From JBARKJ01 sp049801375 (lineage in GTDB: Bacteria; Nitrospirota; JACRHJ01), in contig JBARKJ010000030.1 of assembly GCA_049801375.1 (NCBI GenBank), positions 1-64,000 on the forward strand: a stretch of 64,000 nucleotides of DNA. Direction: 5' to 3'. The notes beneath the pieces are model-generated. The model was given only the letters and a program-made list of their open reading frames with translations, was not told the DNA's origin and ran no database searches. The position numbers and the translations under genes were made by a program. Position 1 is the stretch's first letter. Each line of letters opens with the position of its first letter. Shown here one piece after another: positions 25,379 through 34,359 of the stretch.

Positions 25379-27927
25379 TGGCGGGCGCCGGCCAATTAAA
25401 AAAATCATTTCTGCTTTTATTGTTATGCGTTCTTTCTCTGTCGGCGTGCGCCGGGGGCCGGGAGTACGGGGCCGGAAAGGAAGGACCCGTCGTCCTGAAG
25501 AAGGTGGCCGTCATCGACAACGATAAAAGTACCACCGTAGTCATCACCACGGACAAGCCGGTTATCTTCACAACGCTGAGGCAGCAGGACCCCCCGAAGC
25601 TTATGCTGGACCTGGCAGGAGTAGAGCCGGGCGAGGCAGGGGGCAGGATGAACGTGGACAAAGGGCCGGTATCCTACATCACTTCGTATAAGGCGGAAAA
25701 TGCAAGGCAGATAACGAGGGTCGAAATCGCGCTGACCACGGATGCCGAAAGCATAATAACCCAGAACGAGTCTTCGATAAACGTTATCTTAAGCAAAACC
25801 GAAAAGCATGTTTTTCCGGGCACGGAAAACCCTGAAGCTAATGTGACGGCGGCGCCGTCCGCGCCAGAGGAAAAAGTCGCTGAGGCCGAGGTTGCCAAAC
25901 CGGCAGCGCCTCCCGCAAATGCCGTCGCACCGACAGCGCCGTCAGCAAAGGCCGAGGCGTGCGGAGCGGCTTCCTCCGGCCATAAATCTTCCTGTCCGCC
26001 GATGCCGGATGCAAAGACGCTGACCCATATCTCCCTGTTCAAAGAGGATGGCATCGCGGGCGTACGCCTTGTGGGGGACGGGGTATTTAAAAAGCCGGAA
26101 ATCTTCAAGCTTGGTTCCGACAGGCTCGTCGTTGATCTCATTGGCATGGATTCCACAAAGGCGAAGGAGAATCTCGACGTGCACGGGAAGTTGCTGGCGA
26201 GAGTCCGGATGGCCGCGCACAAGGAATCCCGGAAGGTCCGCATAGTCCTGGACGTGAAGGGACCTTACGAATATGACGTGCAAAACGCGGGCAGGACTTT
26301 GATGATTAGAGTGTATCCGCCGGTTACGGCGAAAAAAGCTCCCGTCGTTGTCGCCCCGCACGCCGCTCCCGCTCCCGCGCCAGAGCGCGAGGCTAAAAAA
26401 GAAGCACCTGCGCCAATGGCGCCGGCCGCTCCCGCGCCGGAACGGGTAGCACAAAATGAAGCCCCTGCGCCAACAGCGCCGCGGAACTTCAAGCCCAGGC
26501 CGTCCGAGGCAAACGCATCCAAGCCGGTTAATATCTATGTCTCTCGCGCCGGCGGGAAGACTGTTCTTTCTTCCAAGCCCATTGCCGCCCAGGCGCCGGC
26601 GGACGCCGGGGACTTCATGGATACGCAGAATAAAAAATATACCGGCGGCAGGATATCCTTCGACGTCCAGGACGCCGACCTCGACAAGGTGATAAAGCTT
26701 CTGGCGGATGTCGCGGGCCTGAACCTGATAATGGACCCAACCGACGTCAAGGGAAAGGTCACCTTGAAGCTGGACAACGTCCCATGGGACCAGGCTTTGG
26801 ACATACTGCTCCGGATTTACAACCTCGATAAGCGGATAGACGGGAACGTCTTAAGGGTGGCTTCGAAGGCGAAACTGGACGAGGAGACAAGGCGCACCCT
26901 GCTCCAGGAGGCGGAGCAGAAGAAGCTTGAACAGCAGGCGGAAGACCTGTATACCATGACGTTCAAGATCAATTACATGAAGGCTACGGAGCTTGAGCCC
27001 AAGATAAAAAAGATTCTCTCCCCGAGAGGCGAAATAATATCGAACGAGAGCACTAACGAAATTATCGTTACCGATATACGGCAAAATCTCGACAAGGCGG
27101 GGGACCTGATAAGGATACTGGACAAGGAAGTAAAGCAGGTGATGATAGAGGCGCGTATAGTGACGGTGGACGTGGGCTACAGCAGGTCGCTGGGCGTCTC
27201 CTGGGCACTTACGAGGAATAGCAGTAACAACCCGAGCATCGGCGCGCTGGGCGGCTCCGCCGCAACCGGAGTAAACGGCGGAACCAAAGGCGTGCTGGGG
27301 GTAGCGGGCGCCAGCGGGGGTTCGCCTAATTATTCGATTAATCTTCCGGCAGAACTGGCGGCGGGGGCTGGTGGCGGGGCAGCCAGTTTATTCTTTGGTC
27401 ATCTTATAAAAGGAGTCAACCTCGATCTTACGGTACAGGCGTTGGAGGCGATTAACAAACTGGAGACGCTGGCAGCGCCGAAGGTTATGACGCTGGAGAA
27501 TAAAGCGGCTTCCATAGTCCAGGGCACAACCCTGTACGTCCAGACCACGTCTGCGGCGGGGACGGCGCCGACGCCTTTGAACGCGAACTTAAGCCTTACG
27601 GTCACGCCGCGCGTCACGGGCGACGACTTTATATCCATGGACATAGTCGCTACCGACAACACCCCGTCAACCATAACGCCGCCTGGGGCTACCGCGTCGA
27701 TAGAGACCAAGTCTGTCAACACCAGCGTGATTGTAAAGGACGGCGATACAATCGTCCTGGGCGGGGTCTTCACTAAAACTACCGATAACTCCGTGTCGGA
27801 AGTCCCGCTCCTTGGCAAGATACCTCTGCTCGGCTGGCTATTCAAGAACCAGATCGTGAACCAGCCCCAATCGGAGCTTCTGATATTCATTACGCCGAAA
27901 CTGGTGAAGCCGGTCGTGGCCCTTTAG
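25378..27927 (+). CDS. pilQ: Type IV pilus outer-membrane secretin PilQ
   Basis: An 849-residue secretin. The N-terminus has a signal sequence ending LSLSAC (lipobox-like). Two AMIN domains follow (about 40-140 and 215-310), separated by an alanine/proline-rich linker. A second proline-rich linker (315-410) contains a 57-base tandem duplication. Then come an STN-like domain (GRISFDVQDADLDKVIKLLADVAGLNLIMD), an N-domain (MTFKINYMKATELEPKIKKILSPRG) and the secretin core with VEARIVTVDVGYSRSLGVSW-like text, VKDGDTIVLGGVFTK, VPLLGKIPLLGWLFKN and LLIFITPKLV. It forms the multimeric pore through which the pilus passes. A strong terminator follows. Confidence 0.95.
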   Translation: MAGAGQLKKSFLLLLLCVLSLSACAGGREYGAGKEGPVVLKKVAVIDNDKSTTVVITTDKPVIFTTLRQQDPPKLMLDLAGVEPGEAGGRMNVDKGPVSYITSYKAENARQITRVEIALTTDAESIITQNESSINVILSKTEKHVFPGTENPEANVTAAPSAPEEKVAEAEVAKPAAPPANAVAPTAPSAKAEACGAASSGHKSSCPPMPDAKTLTHISLFKEDGIAGVRLVGDGVFKKPEIFKLGSDRLVVDLIGMDSTKAKENLDVHGKLLARVRMAAHKESRKVRIVLDVKGPYEYDVQNAGRTLMIRVYPPVTAKKAPVVVAPHAAPAPAPEREAKKEAPAPMAPAAPAPERVAQNEAPAPTAPRNFKPRPSEANASKPVNIYVSRAGGKTVLSSKPIAAQAPADAGDFMDTQNKKYTGGRISFDVQDADLDKVIKLLADVAGLNLIMDPTDVKGKVTLKLDNVPWDQALDILLRIYNLDKRIDGNVLRVASKAKLDEETRRTLLQEAEQKKLEQQAEDLYTMTFKINYMKATELEPKIKKILSPRGEIISNESTNEIIVTDIRQNLDKAGDLIRILDKEVKQVMIEARIVTVDVGYSRSLGVSWALTRNSSNNPSIGALGGSAATGVNGGTKGVLGVAGASGGSPNYSINLPAELAAGAGGGAASLFFGHLIKGVNLDLTVQALEAINKLETLAAPKVMTLENKAASIVQGTTLYVQTTSAAGTAPTPLNANLSLTVTPRVTGDDFISMDIVATDNTPSTITPPGATASIETKSVNTSVIVKDGDTIVLGGVFTKTTDNSVSEVPLLGKIPLLGWLFKNQIVNQPQSELLIFITPKLVKPVVAL
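26371..26480 (+). repeat. 57-base imperfect tandem duplication inside pilQ
   Basis: Units starting at 26371 and 26428 are aligned at a 57-base period and encode two copies of an APAPER...EAPAP.AP linker segment. The duplication keeps the frame. Confidence 0.75.
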
Positions 27928-27954
27928 CTCTTGCAAATTAAAATATGACGGTTT

Positions 27955-27984
27955 AAAATGCGCCCGTAGGGGCGCATTTTTTTT
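27955..27984 (+). terminator. Rho-independent terminator after pilQ
   Basis: A perfect 11-bp stem (27955-27965 with 27970-27980), loop GTAG, is followed by a T run to 27984. It isolates the pil operon from aroC. Confidence 0.93.
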
Positions 27985-28007
27985 GATACTAAATTTAAGG
28001 TAACCTG

Positions 28008-29168
28008 ATGACACTTAGATATTTGACTTCCGGCGAATCCCACGGCCCGGAACTGCTTGGGATAATAGACGGTCTTCCGGCGGGCCTGGACCTGACTGAA
28101 GACGCCATATCGCGCGACCTCGTCCGCAGGCAGAAGGGATATGGGCGCGGCGGCAGGATGAAGATAGAGTCGGACGCGGCGAAAATCGTCTCCGGCGTCA
28201 GGTGGGGAAAAACCACCGGCGCGCCTGTCGGGCTGGTCATACAGAACCGGGACTGGGAGAACTGGAAGGAAAGGATGTCGGCAAGTCCGTCGGATTCCGG
28301 GAAAGCGGAGCCGGTCACCCGTCCACGTCCGGGCCACGCTGACTTGGCGGGCATGATGAAATACGGCCACGAAGACGCCAGGAACATACTGGAGCGCTCC
28401 AGCGCCAGGGAGACCGCGATGCGCGTCGCAGTGGGCGCGGCCGCGAAGGCACTGCTCTCCCAGTTCGGGATTTCCGTCCTTGGCTGGGTGGTGGAGATAG
28501 GCGGGATACGCGCGGAGCTTAAGGGCAGGCCGGCAACGCTTTTCAAACGTGCGGAGGAATCGGCGGTGCGGTGTCCGGACGAGGGAGCATCGCGGAACAT
28601 GATGGAGGTTATAGACCGGGCCCGGAAAGACGGGGACTCCCTGGGCGGGATATTCGAGGTGACGGTACTGGGATGCCCGCCAGGGCTGGGGACGTTTACG
28701 TCGAGGGACAGTACGCTCGACGGGGCGCTGGCCCAGGCCCTGATGAGCATACAGGCAATAAAAGGGGTGGAAATCGGCCTTGGCTTTAATGCGGCGAGGC
28801 GGCCGGGTTCGGCGGTGCACGACGAGATATTCCACAGCCGCGCCAAAGGGTATTTCCGGAAGACCGACAACGCTGGCGGCATCGAGGGCGGGATGTCAAA
28901 CGGAGAGGACATAATACTCCGGGCGGCGATGAAGCCGATACCGACACTGTACAAGCCCCTGCATTCCGTGGATACGACGAGCCATCGGACCTTCAAGGCA
29001 TCCGTGGAGCGTTCGGATACCTGCGCGGTCCCTGCGGCGGCGGTGGTAGGCGAGGCCGCCGCAGCATTCGTGATCGCACAGGCCATGCGCGAGAAATTCG
29101 GAGGTGACAGCCTGGCCGAGATGAAACGGAACTACGATGGCTACATGGATTATATAAAGAAATTCTGA
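28008..29168 (+). CDS. aroC: Chorismate synthase
   Basis: The 386-residue enzyme carries the family signatures GESHGPELLGIIDGLPAGL near the N-terminus, RQKGYGRGGRMKIESD, GKTTGAPVGLVIQN, RPRPGHADLAGMMKYGHEDARNILERSSARETA and GGIEGGMSNGEDI. It converts 5-enolpyruvylshikimate-3-phosphate to chorismate with reduced FMN. Length is normal for the bacterial type. Its ATG follows AAGGTAA, 24 bases after the pilQ terminator; a distinct promoter was not evident. Confidence 0.97.
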   Translation: MTLRYLTSGESHGPELLGIIDGLPAGLDLTEDAISRDLVRRQKGYGRGGRMKIESDAAKIVSGVRWGKTTGAPVGLVIQNRDWENWKERMSASPSDSGKAEPVTRPRPGHADLAGMMKYGHEDARNILERSSARETAMRVAVGAAAKALLSQFGISVLGWVVEIGGIRAELKGRPATLFKRAEESAVRCPDEGASRNMMEVIDRARKDGDSLGGIFEVTVLGCPPGLGTFTSRDSTLDGALAQALMSIQAIKGVEIGLGFNAARRPGSAVHDEIFHSRAKGYFRKTDNAGGIEGGMSNGEDIILRAAMKPIPTLYKPLHSVDTTSHRTFKASVERSDTCAVPAAAVVGEAAAAFVIAQAMREKFGGDSLAEMKRNYDGYMDYIKKF

Positions 29169-29173
29169 AAACC

Positions 29174-29205
29174 GTTACTTTCTTTTCACGGGAAAAGAAA
29201 GTAAC
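29174..29205 (+). repeat. Perfect 13-bp palindromic repeat element
   Basis: GTTACTTTCTTTT (29174-29186) and its exact complement AAAAGAAAGTAAC (29193-29205) flank a six-base loop. The words strongly resemble a palindromic intergenic repeat that I remember from several proteobacterial genomes. A second, imperfect hairpin of the CGCTACCTTTTT-ACT-AAAAAGGTGGCG type follows at about 29239-29267. Together they fill the aroC-aroK gap. Confidence 0.7.
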
Positions 29206-29276
29206 GCAAAGAAAAGCGGGACAGTTTAAAAGTTTTTGGCGCTACCTTTTTACTAAAAAGGTGGCGAATTTAAATC

Positions 29277-29786
29277 ATGCGCAACATCACATTAGTCGGC
29301 TTCATGGGAACCGGCAAGACAACGGTTGGCAGAATACTCGCCAAAAAACTCGGATACCGTTTTATCGACGTGGACGAGGAGATAGAACGGGAACAGGGCG
29401 TCTCAATCACGCACATATTCTCGAAAATGGGCGAGCCGTACTTCCGCCAGCTTGAGCGGGGCCTGATTAAGACCCTTTCCTTAAGGGAGGGGCTGATAAT
29501 ATCAGCCGGGGGCGGTGCTGTTGTTGACGAGAACAATGTCGAGGCGATGAAGCAAGGCGGTGCGCTGGTATGCCTGACCGCGAGGCCGGACGAGATAATG
29601 AAGAGGGTAGGAAATTCGAGCAACAGGCCGCTGCTGCAGGTCCCGGACCCGATGGCGAAGATTATGGAACTGATGGGCAAGAGGGAACCGTTCTACAGTA
29701 AGGCGGATTTTATGGTCGATACAACGACGATGACGCCAGAAGAAGTCGCGGGCGAGGTAATCAGGCTGACGGCTGGGATACTATAA
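29277..29786 (+). CDS. aroK: Shikimate kinase
   Basis: A 169-residue P-loop kinase with Walker A GFMGTGKTTVG, the shikimate-binding DVDEEIEREQG, YFRQLERGLI and ISAGGGAVVDENN. It phosphorylates the 3-hydroxyl of shikimate with ATP. Size and motif order are standard. The gene is two bases from aroB and separated from aroC by the palindromic repeat. Confidence 0.96.
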   Translation: MRNITLVGFMGTGKTTVGRILAKKLGYRFIDVDEEIEREQGVSITHIFSKMGEPYFRQLERGLIKTLSLREGLIISAGGGAVVDENNVEAMKQGGALVCLTARPDEIMKRVGNSSNRPLLQVPDPMAKIMELMGKREPFYSKADFMVDTTTMTPEEVAGEVIRLTAGIL

Positions 29787-29788
29787 AA

Positions 29789-30862
29789 ATGGAAATAGTG
29801 AGAGTTGATTTAGGCGTCCGCTCCTATGAGATATTCATCGGCTCCGGCCTTCTGCCCTCGCTGGGCGAGAGGATTAAATCAGCCGGGTTGACAGGCCGCG
29901 CGGGTATAGTCACAAATGATACCGTAGGCCCCATATATGCAAAACGGGTAACTGATTCCATCCGGAACGCCGGATACGAAATATCCTTCCTTTCTCTGCC
30001 GGACGGCGAAAAATACAAGTCCATCGATAGCGCGACAAGGATTTACGACTGGCTCCTGACGGAGCGGTTCGACCGGAAATCCTTTCTGGTCGCGCTTGGC
30101 GGAGGGGTAATCGGCGACATCACCGGCTTCGCCGCCGCGACATACATGCGCGGGATAGATTTTATCCAGGTGCCTACTACACTGCTGTCGCAGGTGGATT
30201 CTTCCGTCGGCGGAAAGACCGGCGTGAACCACCCCTTGGGCAAAAATATGATAGGCGCGTTCCATCAGCCTAGGCTGGTGCTGGCAGCCGTGGACACGCT
30301 TGATACTCTCCCGAAGGAAGAGTTCGTTTCCGGGCTTGCCGAAGTGGTGAAATACGGGGTGATACGGGACGCCGAATTTTTCAGGTGGCTGGAGGAAAAC
30401 GCGGACTCGGTGCTGAAGATGCAGCCGAACGTGCTGGTGCATTTAATAAAGCGCTCCTGCGAGATTAAGGCGGAGGTGGTGGGCAAAGACGAGCGCGAGG
30501 GGGGCTTACGGGCGATACTGAATTTCGGCCATACCGTCGGCCATGCCGCCGAGTCGCTTACGGACTACACCGGCTACAGGCACGGCGAGGCGGTATCCAT
30601 CGGCATGGTCGCTGCGGCGAAACTCGCAATCGCAGAGGGTCTGTGCGCCCCAGATGTCGCGGAGCGGCTGACTCGCCTCCTTACCCGTTTTGGCCTGCCG
30701 ACACAGTTCCCGAAAAACCTCTCTTTCGATGCGGTCCTGGAATCCATCGGCCACGACAAGAAAGCCGAAGGCGGCAAAGTAAAGTTCGTCCTGCCTAAGC
30801 GCATCGGCGAGGTAGTTATTACGAGGGAGTGGGATGAAAAAGCGCTTTTTGAGTGCCTCTGA
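29789..30862 (+). CDS. aroB: 3-dehydroquinate synthase
   Basis: The 357-residue enzyme shows the NAD-binding and active-site motifs PDGEKYKSIDSATRIYDWLL, LGGGVIGDITGFAAATYMRGIDFIQVPTTLLSQVDSSVGGKTGVNHP, and the metal ligands in the FGHTVGHAAE segment. It cyclises DAHP to 3-dehydroquinate. With aroC and aroK it forms a partial shikimate cluster. Confidence 0.97.
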   Translation: MEIVRVDLGVRSYEIFIGSGLLPSLGERIKSAGLTGRAGIVTNDTVGPIYAKRVTDSIRNAGYEISFLSLPDGEKYKSIDSATRIYDWLLTERFDRKSFLVALGGGVIGDITGFAAATYMRGIDFIQVPTTLLSQVDSSVGGKTGVNHPLGKNMIGAFHQPRLVLAAVDTLDTLPKEEFVSGLAEVVKYGVIRDAEFFRWLEENADSVLKMQPNVLVHLIKRSCEIKAEVVGKDEREGGLRAILNFGHTVGHAAESLTDYTGYRHGEAVSIGMVAAAKLAIAEGLCAPDVAERLTRLLTRFGLPTQFPKNLSFDAVLESIGHDKKAEGGKVKFVLPKRIGEVVITREWDEKALFECL

Positions 30863-30971
30863 AAATATCAACTGCCTAATTTTTAATCAAAATTCTGCCT
30901 GATTTATAGGCATTGCTGTCCATTCTTTTTTGTCTTTCCTTTAAATCCAATTTGTTATATTCTTTCGTGGA

Positions 30972-30987
30972 CGGCATCCTTTTTGCT
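30972..30987 (+). promoter_or_regulatory. Candidate sigma-54 (-24/-12) promoter for amt
   Basis: CGGCATCCTTTTTGCT places GG (30973-30974) exactly ten bases before GC (30985-30986), the spacing required by sigma-54, and resembles the TGGCACG-N4-TTGCT consensus. Transcription would begin near 30998, ahead of the GTG at 31037. Sigma-54 control fits a nitrogen-assimilation gene. Confidence 0.5.
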
Positions 30988-31036
30988 TAACAATTTCATG
31001 GCATTTATGCCAGCTTTCCCGGGGAGGAGAGAAAAG

Positions 31037-32281
31037 GTGGACCTACTTACAAGTTTGAAGAACAGCGGTGACGTGCTTTTCATGATGCTTGGCGCGGTTA
31101 TGATATTCGCCATGCATGCGGGGTTCGCGTTCCTTGAACTGGGCACTGTACGGAAGAAAAGCCAGGTCAACGCCCTGGTGAAAATCCTTTCGGATTGGGC
31201 GGTATCGACGGTGGTCTATTTCCTGATTGGATTTCCGATAGCGTACGGGATAAGCTTTCTGCGTCCGGCGGCGGATCTGATGAAGCTCCAGGGATTCGAC
31301 ATGGTGCACTTCTTCTTCCTGCTTACCTTCGCCGCGTGCATACCGGCAATTATCTCGGGCGGGATAGCGGAGCGGGCGAGGTTCTGGCCGCAGGTGCTGG
31401 CTGGCGGGATATTCGTAGGTCTTGTATATCCGTTCTTCGAGTCGTTCGTCTGGGGCAGGTATTCCGCGAATGCGTCGCACCAGGCGATATGCGCCCAGGG
31501 CTGGTTTTCAAATGTTTTCGGCTGCGGCTTCCACGACTATGCCGGGTCGGTCGTCGTCCACTCGATGGGGGGGTGGCTGGCCCTCCCGGCGGTACTGATA
31601 TTAGGCCCCCGGCTTGGACGATACGGCTCCGGTGGCAAGAGCTATCCGATACCCATCAGCAGCATCCCGTTCCTGTCGCTTGGGAGCTGGATTCTGGCCG
31701 TGGGCTGGTTTGGGTTCAACGTGATGAGCGCGCAGTCCTTCACCGGGATATCCGGCCTCGTGGCGCTTAATTCTCTGATGGCGATGGTCGGCGGAATACT
31801 CGTTGCGCTGGTGATAAGCCGTGCGGACCCTGGTTTTGTGCATAACGGTGCGTTAGCGGGCCTTATCGCCATATGCGCGGGCTCCGATATCATGCACCCG
31901 CTGGGCGCGCTGATTACCGGCGGCATCGGGGCGGCAATATTCGTAAAGGGATTTACCATCGAACAGGAGCGCATGAAAATCGACGACGTGCTTGGGGTAT
32001 GGCCCCTGCACGGGTTATGCGGCACGTGGGGAGGCATCGCGGCGGGCATCTTCGGAAGCACCTACTTCGGCGGCATGGGCGGAGTGAGCTTTATCTCCCA
32101 GCTTGCGGGCAGCCTGACGGCGGCGGTGTATGCATTCGTAACCGGCGGCGTGATATATTTTATTATCAATAAGACAATCGGATTCAGGCTGACCGAAGAG
32201 CAGGAGATGAGGGGGGCGGACCTCGCCATCCACAGCATAGACGCGTATCCGGAAGAAAGCGTGCATGTCGCGCAGGGCTGA
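31037..32281 (+). CDS. amt: Ammonium transporter Amt
   Basis: From GTG 31037 (GGGGAGGAGA seven bases upstream) the product has 414 residues with about eleven membrane helices. Amt motifs include GFAFLELGTVRKKSQVN, the first pore histidine in HDYAGSVVVHSMGGWLALPA, and the second in the AGSDIMHPLGALITGGIGA segment, then WPLHGLCGTWGGIAAGIFGS. It conducts ammonium or ammonia across the inner membrane. The open frame extends to a TTG at 30983, but that codon overlaps the candidate sigma-54 promoter. glnB follows 82 bases downstream, the classical amt-glnB pairing that allows PII to gate the channel. Confidence 0.95.
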   Translation: MDLLTSLKNSGDVLFMMLGAVMIFAMHAGFAFLELGTVRKKSQVNALVKILSDWAVSTVVYFLIGFPIAYGISFLRPAADLMKLQGFDMVHFFFLLTFAACIPAIISGGIAERARFWPQVLAGGIFVGLVYPFFESFVWGRYSANASHQAICAQGWFSNVFGCGFHDYAGSVVVHSMGGWLALPAVLILGPRLGRYGSGGKSYPIPISSIPFLSLGSWILAVGWFGFNVMSAQSFTGISGLVALNSLMAMVGGILVALVISRADPGFVHNGALAGLIAICAGSDIMHPLGALITGGIGAAIFVKGFTIEQERMKIDDVLGVWPLHGLCGTWGGIAAGIFGSTYFGGMGGVSFISQLAGSLTAAVYAFVTGGVIYFIINKTIGFRLTEEQEMRGADLAIHSIDAYPEESVHVAQG

Positions 32282-32363
32282 AGAGAAAAAGCCTTGCCAT
32301 ATCAATATCCGGATGATATTGTTAAATTTTGTATAAAAAACTTTGATGTAAAGGGGGTGTAGA

Positions 32364-32702
32364 GTGAAGAAAATAGAGGCGGTCATAAAGCCGTTCAAGC
32401 TGGACGAGGTAAAGGACGCGCTGAATGAAATCGGCATACAGGGCATCACCGTCAGCGAAGTAAAAGGCTTCGGCAGACAGAAGGGCCATACCGAACTTTA
32501 CCGCGGCGCGGAATACGTCGTGGATTTCCTGCCGAAGGTGAAGCTGGAGATAATAGTCGGAGATGCGCTAGTGCCGCAGGTATTAGAGACAATCGAGAAG
32601 AGCGCCAAGACCGGCAGGATAGGCGACGGCAAGATATTCGTGACGGAGGTCCTGGAAGTAGTCCGGATACGCACCGGCGAGCGGGGCGAGGCGGCGATAT
32701 AA
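32364..32702 (+). CDS. glnB: Nitrogen regulatory protein P-II
   Basis: The 112-residue protein is nearly canonical: MKKIEAVIKPFKLDEVKDAL, the T-loop GRQKGHTELYRGAEY with the uridylylation residue Tyr51, KVKLEIIV and the C-terminal signature AKTGRIGDGKIFV. P-II senses 2-oxoglutarate and ATP/ADP and controls ammonium uptake and glutamine synthetase. The start is GTG behind AAGGGGGTG. Its place between amt and glnA strongly supports the assignment; GlnK versus GlnB cannot be separated by sequence alone. Confidence 0.95.
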   Translation: MKKIEAVIKPFKLDEVKDALNEIGIQGITVSEVKGFGRQKGHTELYRGAEYVVDFLPKVKLEIIVGDALVPQVLETIEKSAKTGRIGDGKIFVTEVLEVVRIRTGERGEAAI

Positions 32703-32800
32703 ACCCGTTTTCGCCTCCGCCATCCGTGTTCATCTAAAGAAGTTCTCCGCAGACACGGATACGGGCGCGAAACACGTTTTTTATTAACAAGGAGGTCAAA

Positions 32801-34213
32801 ATGACACCAAAAGAAGTATTGGAGATGGCGAAGAAGAACAAGGCAGTGATGTTCGACATGAAGTTCATGGACTTCCCGGGCCTGTGGCAGCATTTCTCCT
32901 GCCCCATCGACGAGCTGACCGCGGACATATTCACGGACGGCCTCGGTTTTGACGGCTCCTCGATACGCGGCTGGAAGTCCATCCACACCTCGGACATGCT
33001 CGTGGTGCCGGACGCGGACACGGCCGTCATGGACCCGTTCACGCAGTATCCCACCATCAGCCTGATATGCAACGTGGTGGACCCCATCACCAAGGAGAAA
33101 TATACCCGCGACCCGCGTTACATCGCACAGAAGGCCGAGAACTACCTGAAGTCCACGAAAATCGCGGACACGGCTTATTTCGGGCCAGAGGCCGAGTTCT
33201 TCATCTTTGACGACGTGATGTTCGACCAGACTTCGAACTCCGGCTACTACTTTGTAGACTCCGTCGAAGGCATCTGGAACTCCGGCCGCGAGGAAGGCCC
33301 GAACCTGGGCTACAAGCCGCGCCACAAGGAAGGCTACTTCCCCGTTCCGCCGACGGACTCCCAGGAGGACATCCGGACCGAGATGGTCATGGAAATGCAG
33401 AAGGTGGGCATATACGTCGAGCGCCAGCACCATGAGGTCGCGACTGCCGGCCAGGCCGAGATAGACATGCGTTTTAAGAGCATGGTTAAAATGGCCGATG
33501 ACCTCATGTACTTCAAGTACATCATAAAGAACGTGGCAAAGAGAAACAACAAGACCGTGACCTTCATGCCGAAACCCCTCTTCGGAGACAACGGCTCCGG
33601 CATGCACACCCACCAGTCGCTCTGGAAGGGCGGCAAGCCCCTCTTCGCCGGCAATGAATATGCCGGGCTCTCAAAGATGGCGCTTTGGTACATCGGCGGC
33701 ATACTGAAGCATGCGCCTGCCCTGGCCGCGTTGACCAACCCGACCACGAACTCCTACAAGAGGCTGGTGCCGGGCTTCGAGGCGCCGGTCAACCTCGCAT
33801 ACTCGGGCAGGAACAGGAGCGCGTCCATACGCATCCCGATGTACTCCCCCTCGCCGAAGGCGAAGCGCGTCGAGGTTCGTTTCCCCGACCCGTCCTGCAA
33901 CGGCTACCTGGCCTTCGCCGCGATGCTCATGGCAGGCCTGGACGGCATAGAGAACAAGATCGACCCGGGCCAGCCGCTTGACAAGGATATCTACGATTTG
34001 AGCCCCGAAGAACTGGCCAACGTGCCGTCGATGCCGGGTTCGCTTGAGGACGCTCTGGACAACCTGGAGAACGACCACGAGTTCCTGCTGAAGGGCGACG
34101 TCTTCACGAAGGACGTCATCGAGACCTGGATCTCATACAAGAAGAGCAAGGAAGTGGACGCCTTAAGGCTCCGTCCGCATCCGTACGAGTTCTTCATGTA
34201 CTACGACATATAA
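32801..34213 (+). CDS. glnA: Glutamine synthetase, type I
   Basis: The 470-residue enzyme has the GS signatures FDGSSIRGW, GPEAEFFIFDD, the ATP region with FMPKPLFGDNGSGMHTHQSLWK, NPTTNSYKRLVPGFEAPVNLAYSGRNRSASIRIP, and the adenylylation site Tyr in KDIYDLSPEE. It therefore belongs to the adenylylatable GSI-beta class and makes glutamine from glutamate, ammonia and ATP. AAGGAGG precedes the ATG. The 98-base leader contains an 8-bp inverted repeat (32722-32729 with 32753-32760) of unknown meaning. A strong terminator follows. Confidence 0.97.
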   Translation: MTPKEVLEMAKKNKAVMFDMKFMDFPGLWQHFSCPIDELTADIFTDGLGFDGSSIRGWKSIHTSDMLVVPDADTAVMDPFTQYPTISLICNVVDPITKEKYTRDPRYIAQKAENYLKSTKIADTAYFGPEAEFFIFDDVMFDQTSNSGYYFVDSVEGIWNSGREEGPNLGYKPRHKEGYFPVPPTDSQEDIRTEMVMEMQKVGIYVERQHHEVATAGQAEIDMRFKSMVKMADDLMYFKYIIKNVAKRNNKTVTFMPKPLFGDNGSGMHTHQSLWKGGKPLFAGNEYAGLSKMALWYIGGILKHAPALAALTNPTTNSYKRLVPGFEAPVNLAYSGRNRSASIRIPMYSPSPKAKRVEVRFPDPSCNGYLAFAAMLMAGLDGIENKIDPGQPLDKDIYDLSPEELANVPSMPGSLEDALDNLENDHEFLLKGDVFTKDVIETWISYKKSKEVDALRLRPHPYEFFMYYDI

Positions 34214-34226
34214 AAAGCAAGGCGAT

Positions 34227-34259
34227 AAAAGCCCCTCCCGGAATCCGGGAGGGGCTTTT
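34227..34259 (+). terminator. Rho-independent terminator after glnA
   Basis: A perfect 15-bp stem (34227-34241 with 34245-34259) and a three-base AAT loop end in a T-rich tract. The A-rich 5' arm also lets it work for transcripts arriving on the - strand. Confidence 0.93.
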
Positions 34260-34286
34260 ATTATATTTATTAGCGCATAAAAAACA

Positions 34287-34359
34287 AATGAGGAAGTGGT
34301 TCTCTTTATATACCTTTCAAGCTTTCGCTTTTCGGTATATAAAGGTACCATTCCTCATT
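34287..34359. repeat. Long imperfect inverted repeat between glnA and cytochrome gene
   Basis: The left arm (34287-34314, AATGAGGAA...TTTATATACC) and right arm (34334-34359, GGTATATAAAGG...TTCCTCATT) are complementary apart from small indels, with a loop of about 19 bases. It lies between two convergent genes, so it may be a bidirectional terminator or a miniature inverted-repeat element. The remainder of 34360-34498 is AT-rich and holds a further 8-bp repeat (TTGACATT...AATGTCAA). Confidence 0.6.

Noticed and set aside
32498..33613. A 371-codon frame antisense to glnB and glnA
   Set aside because: Both sense genes are certain, and the antisense protein is compositionally biased with no family resemblance.
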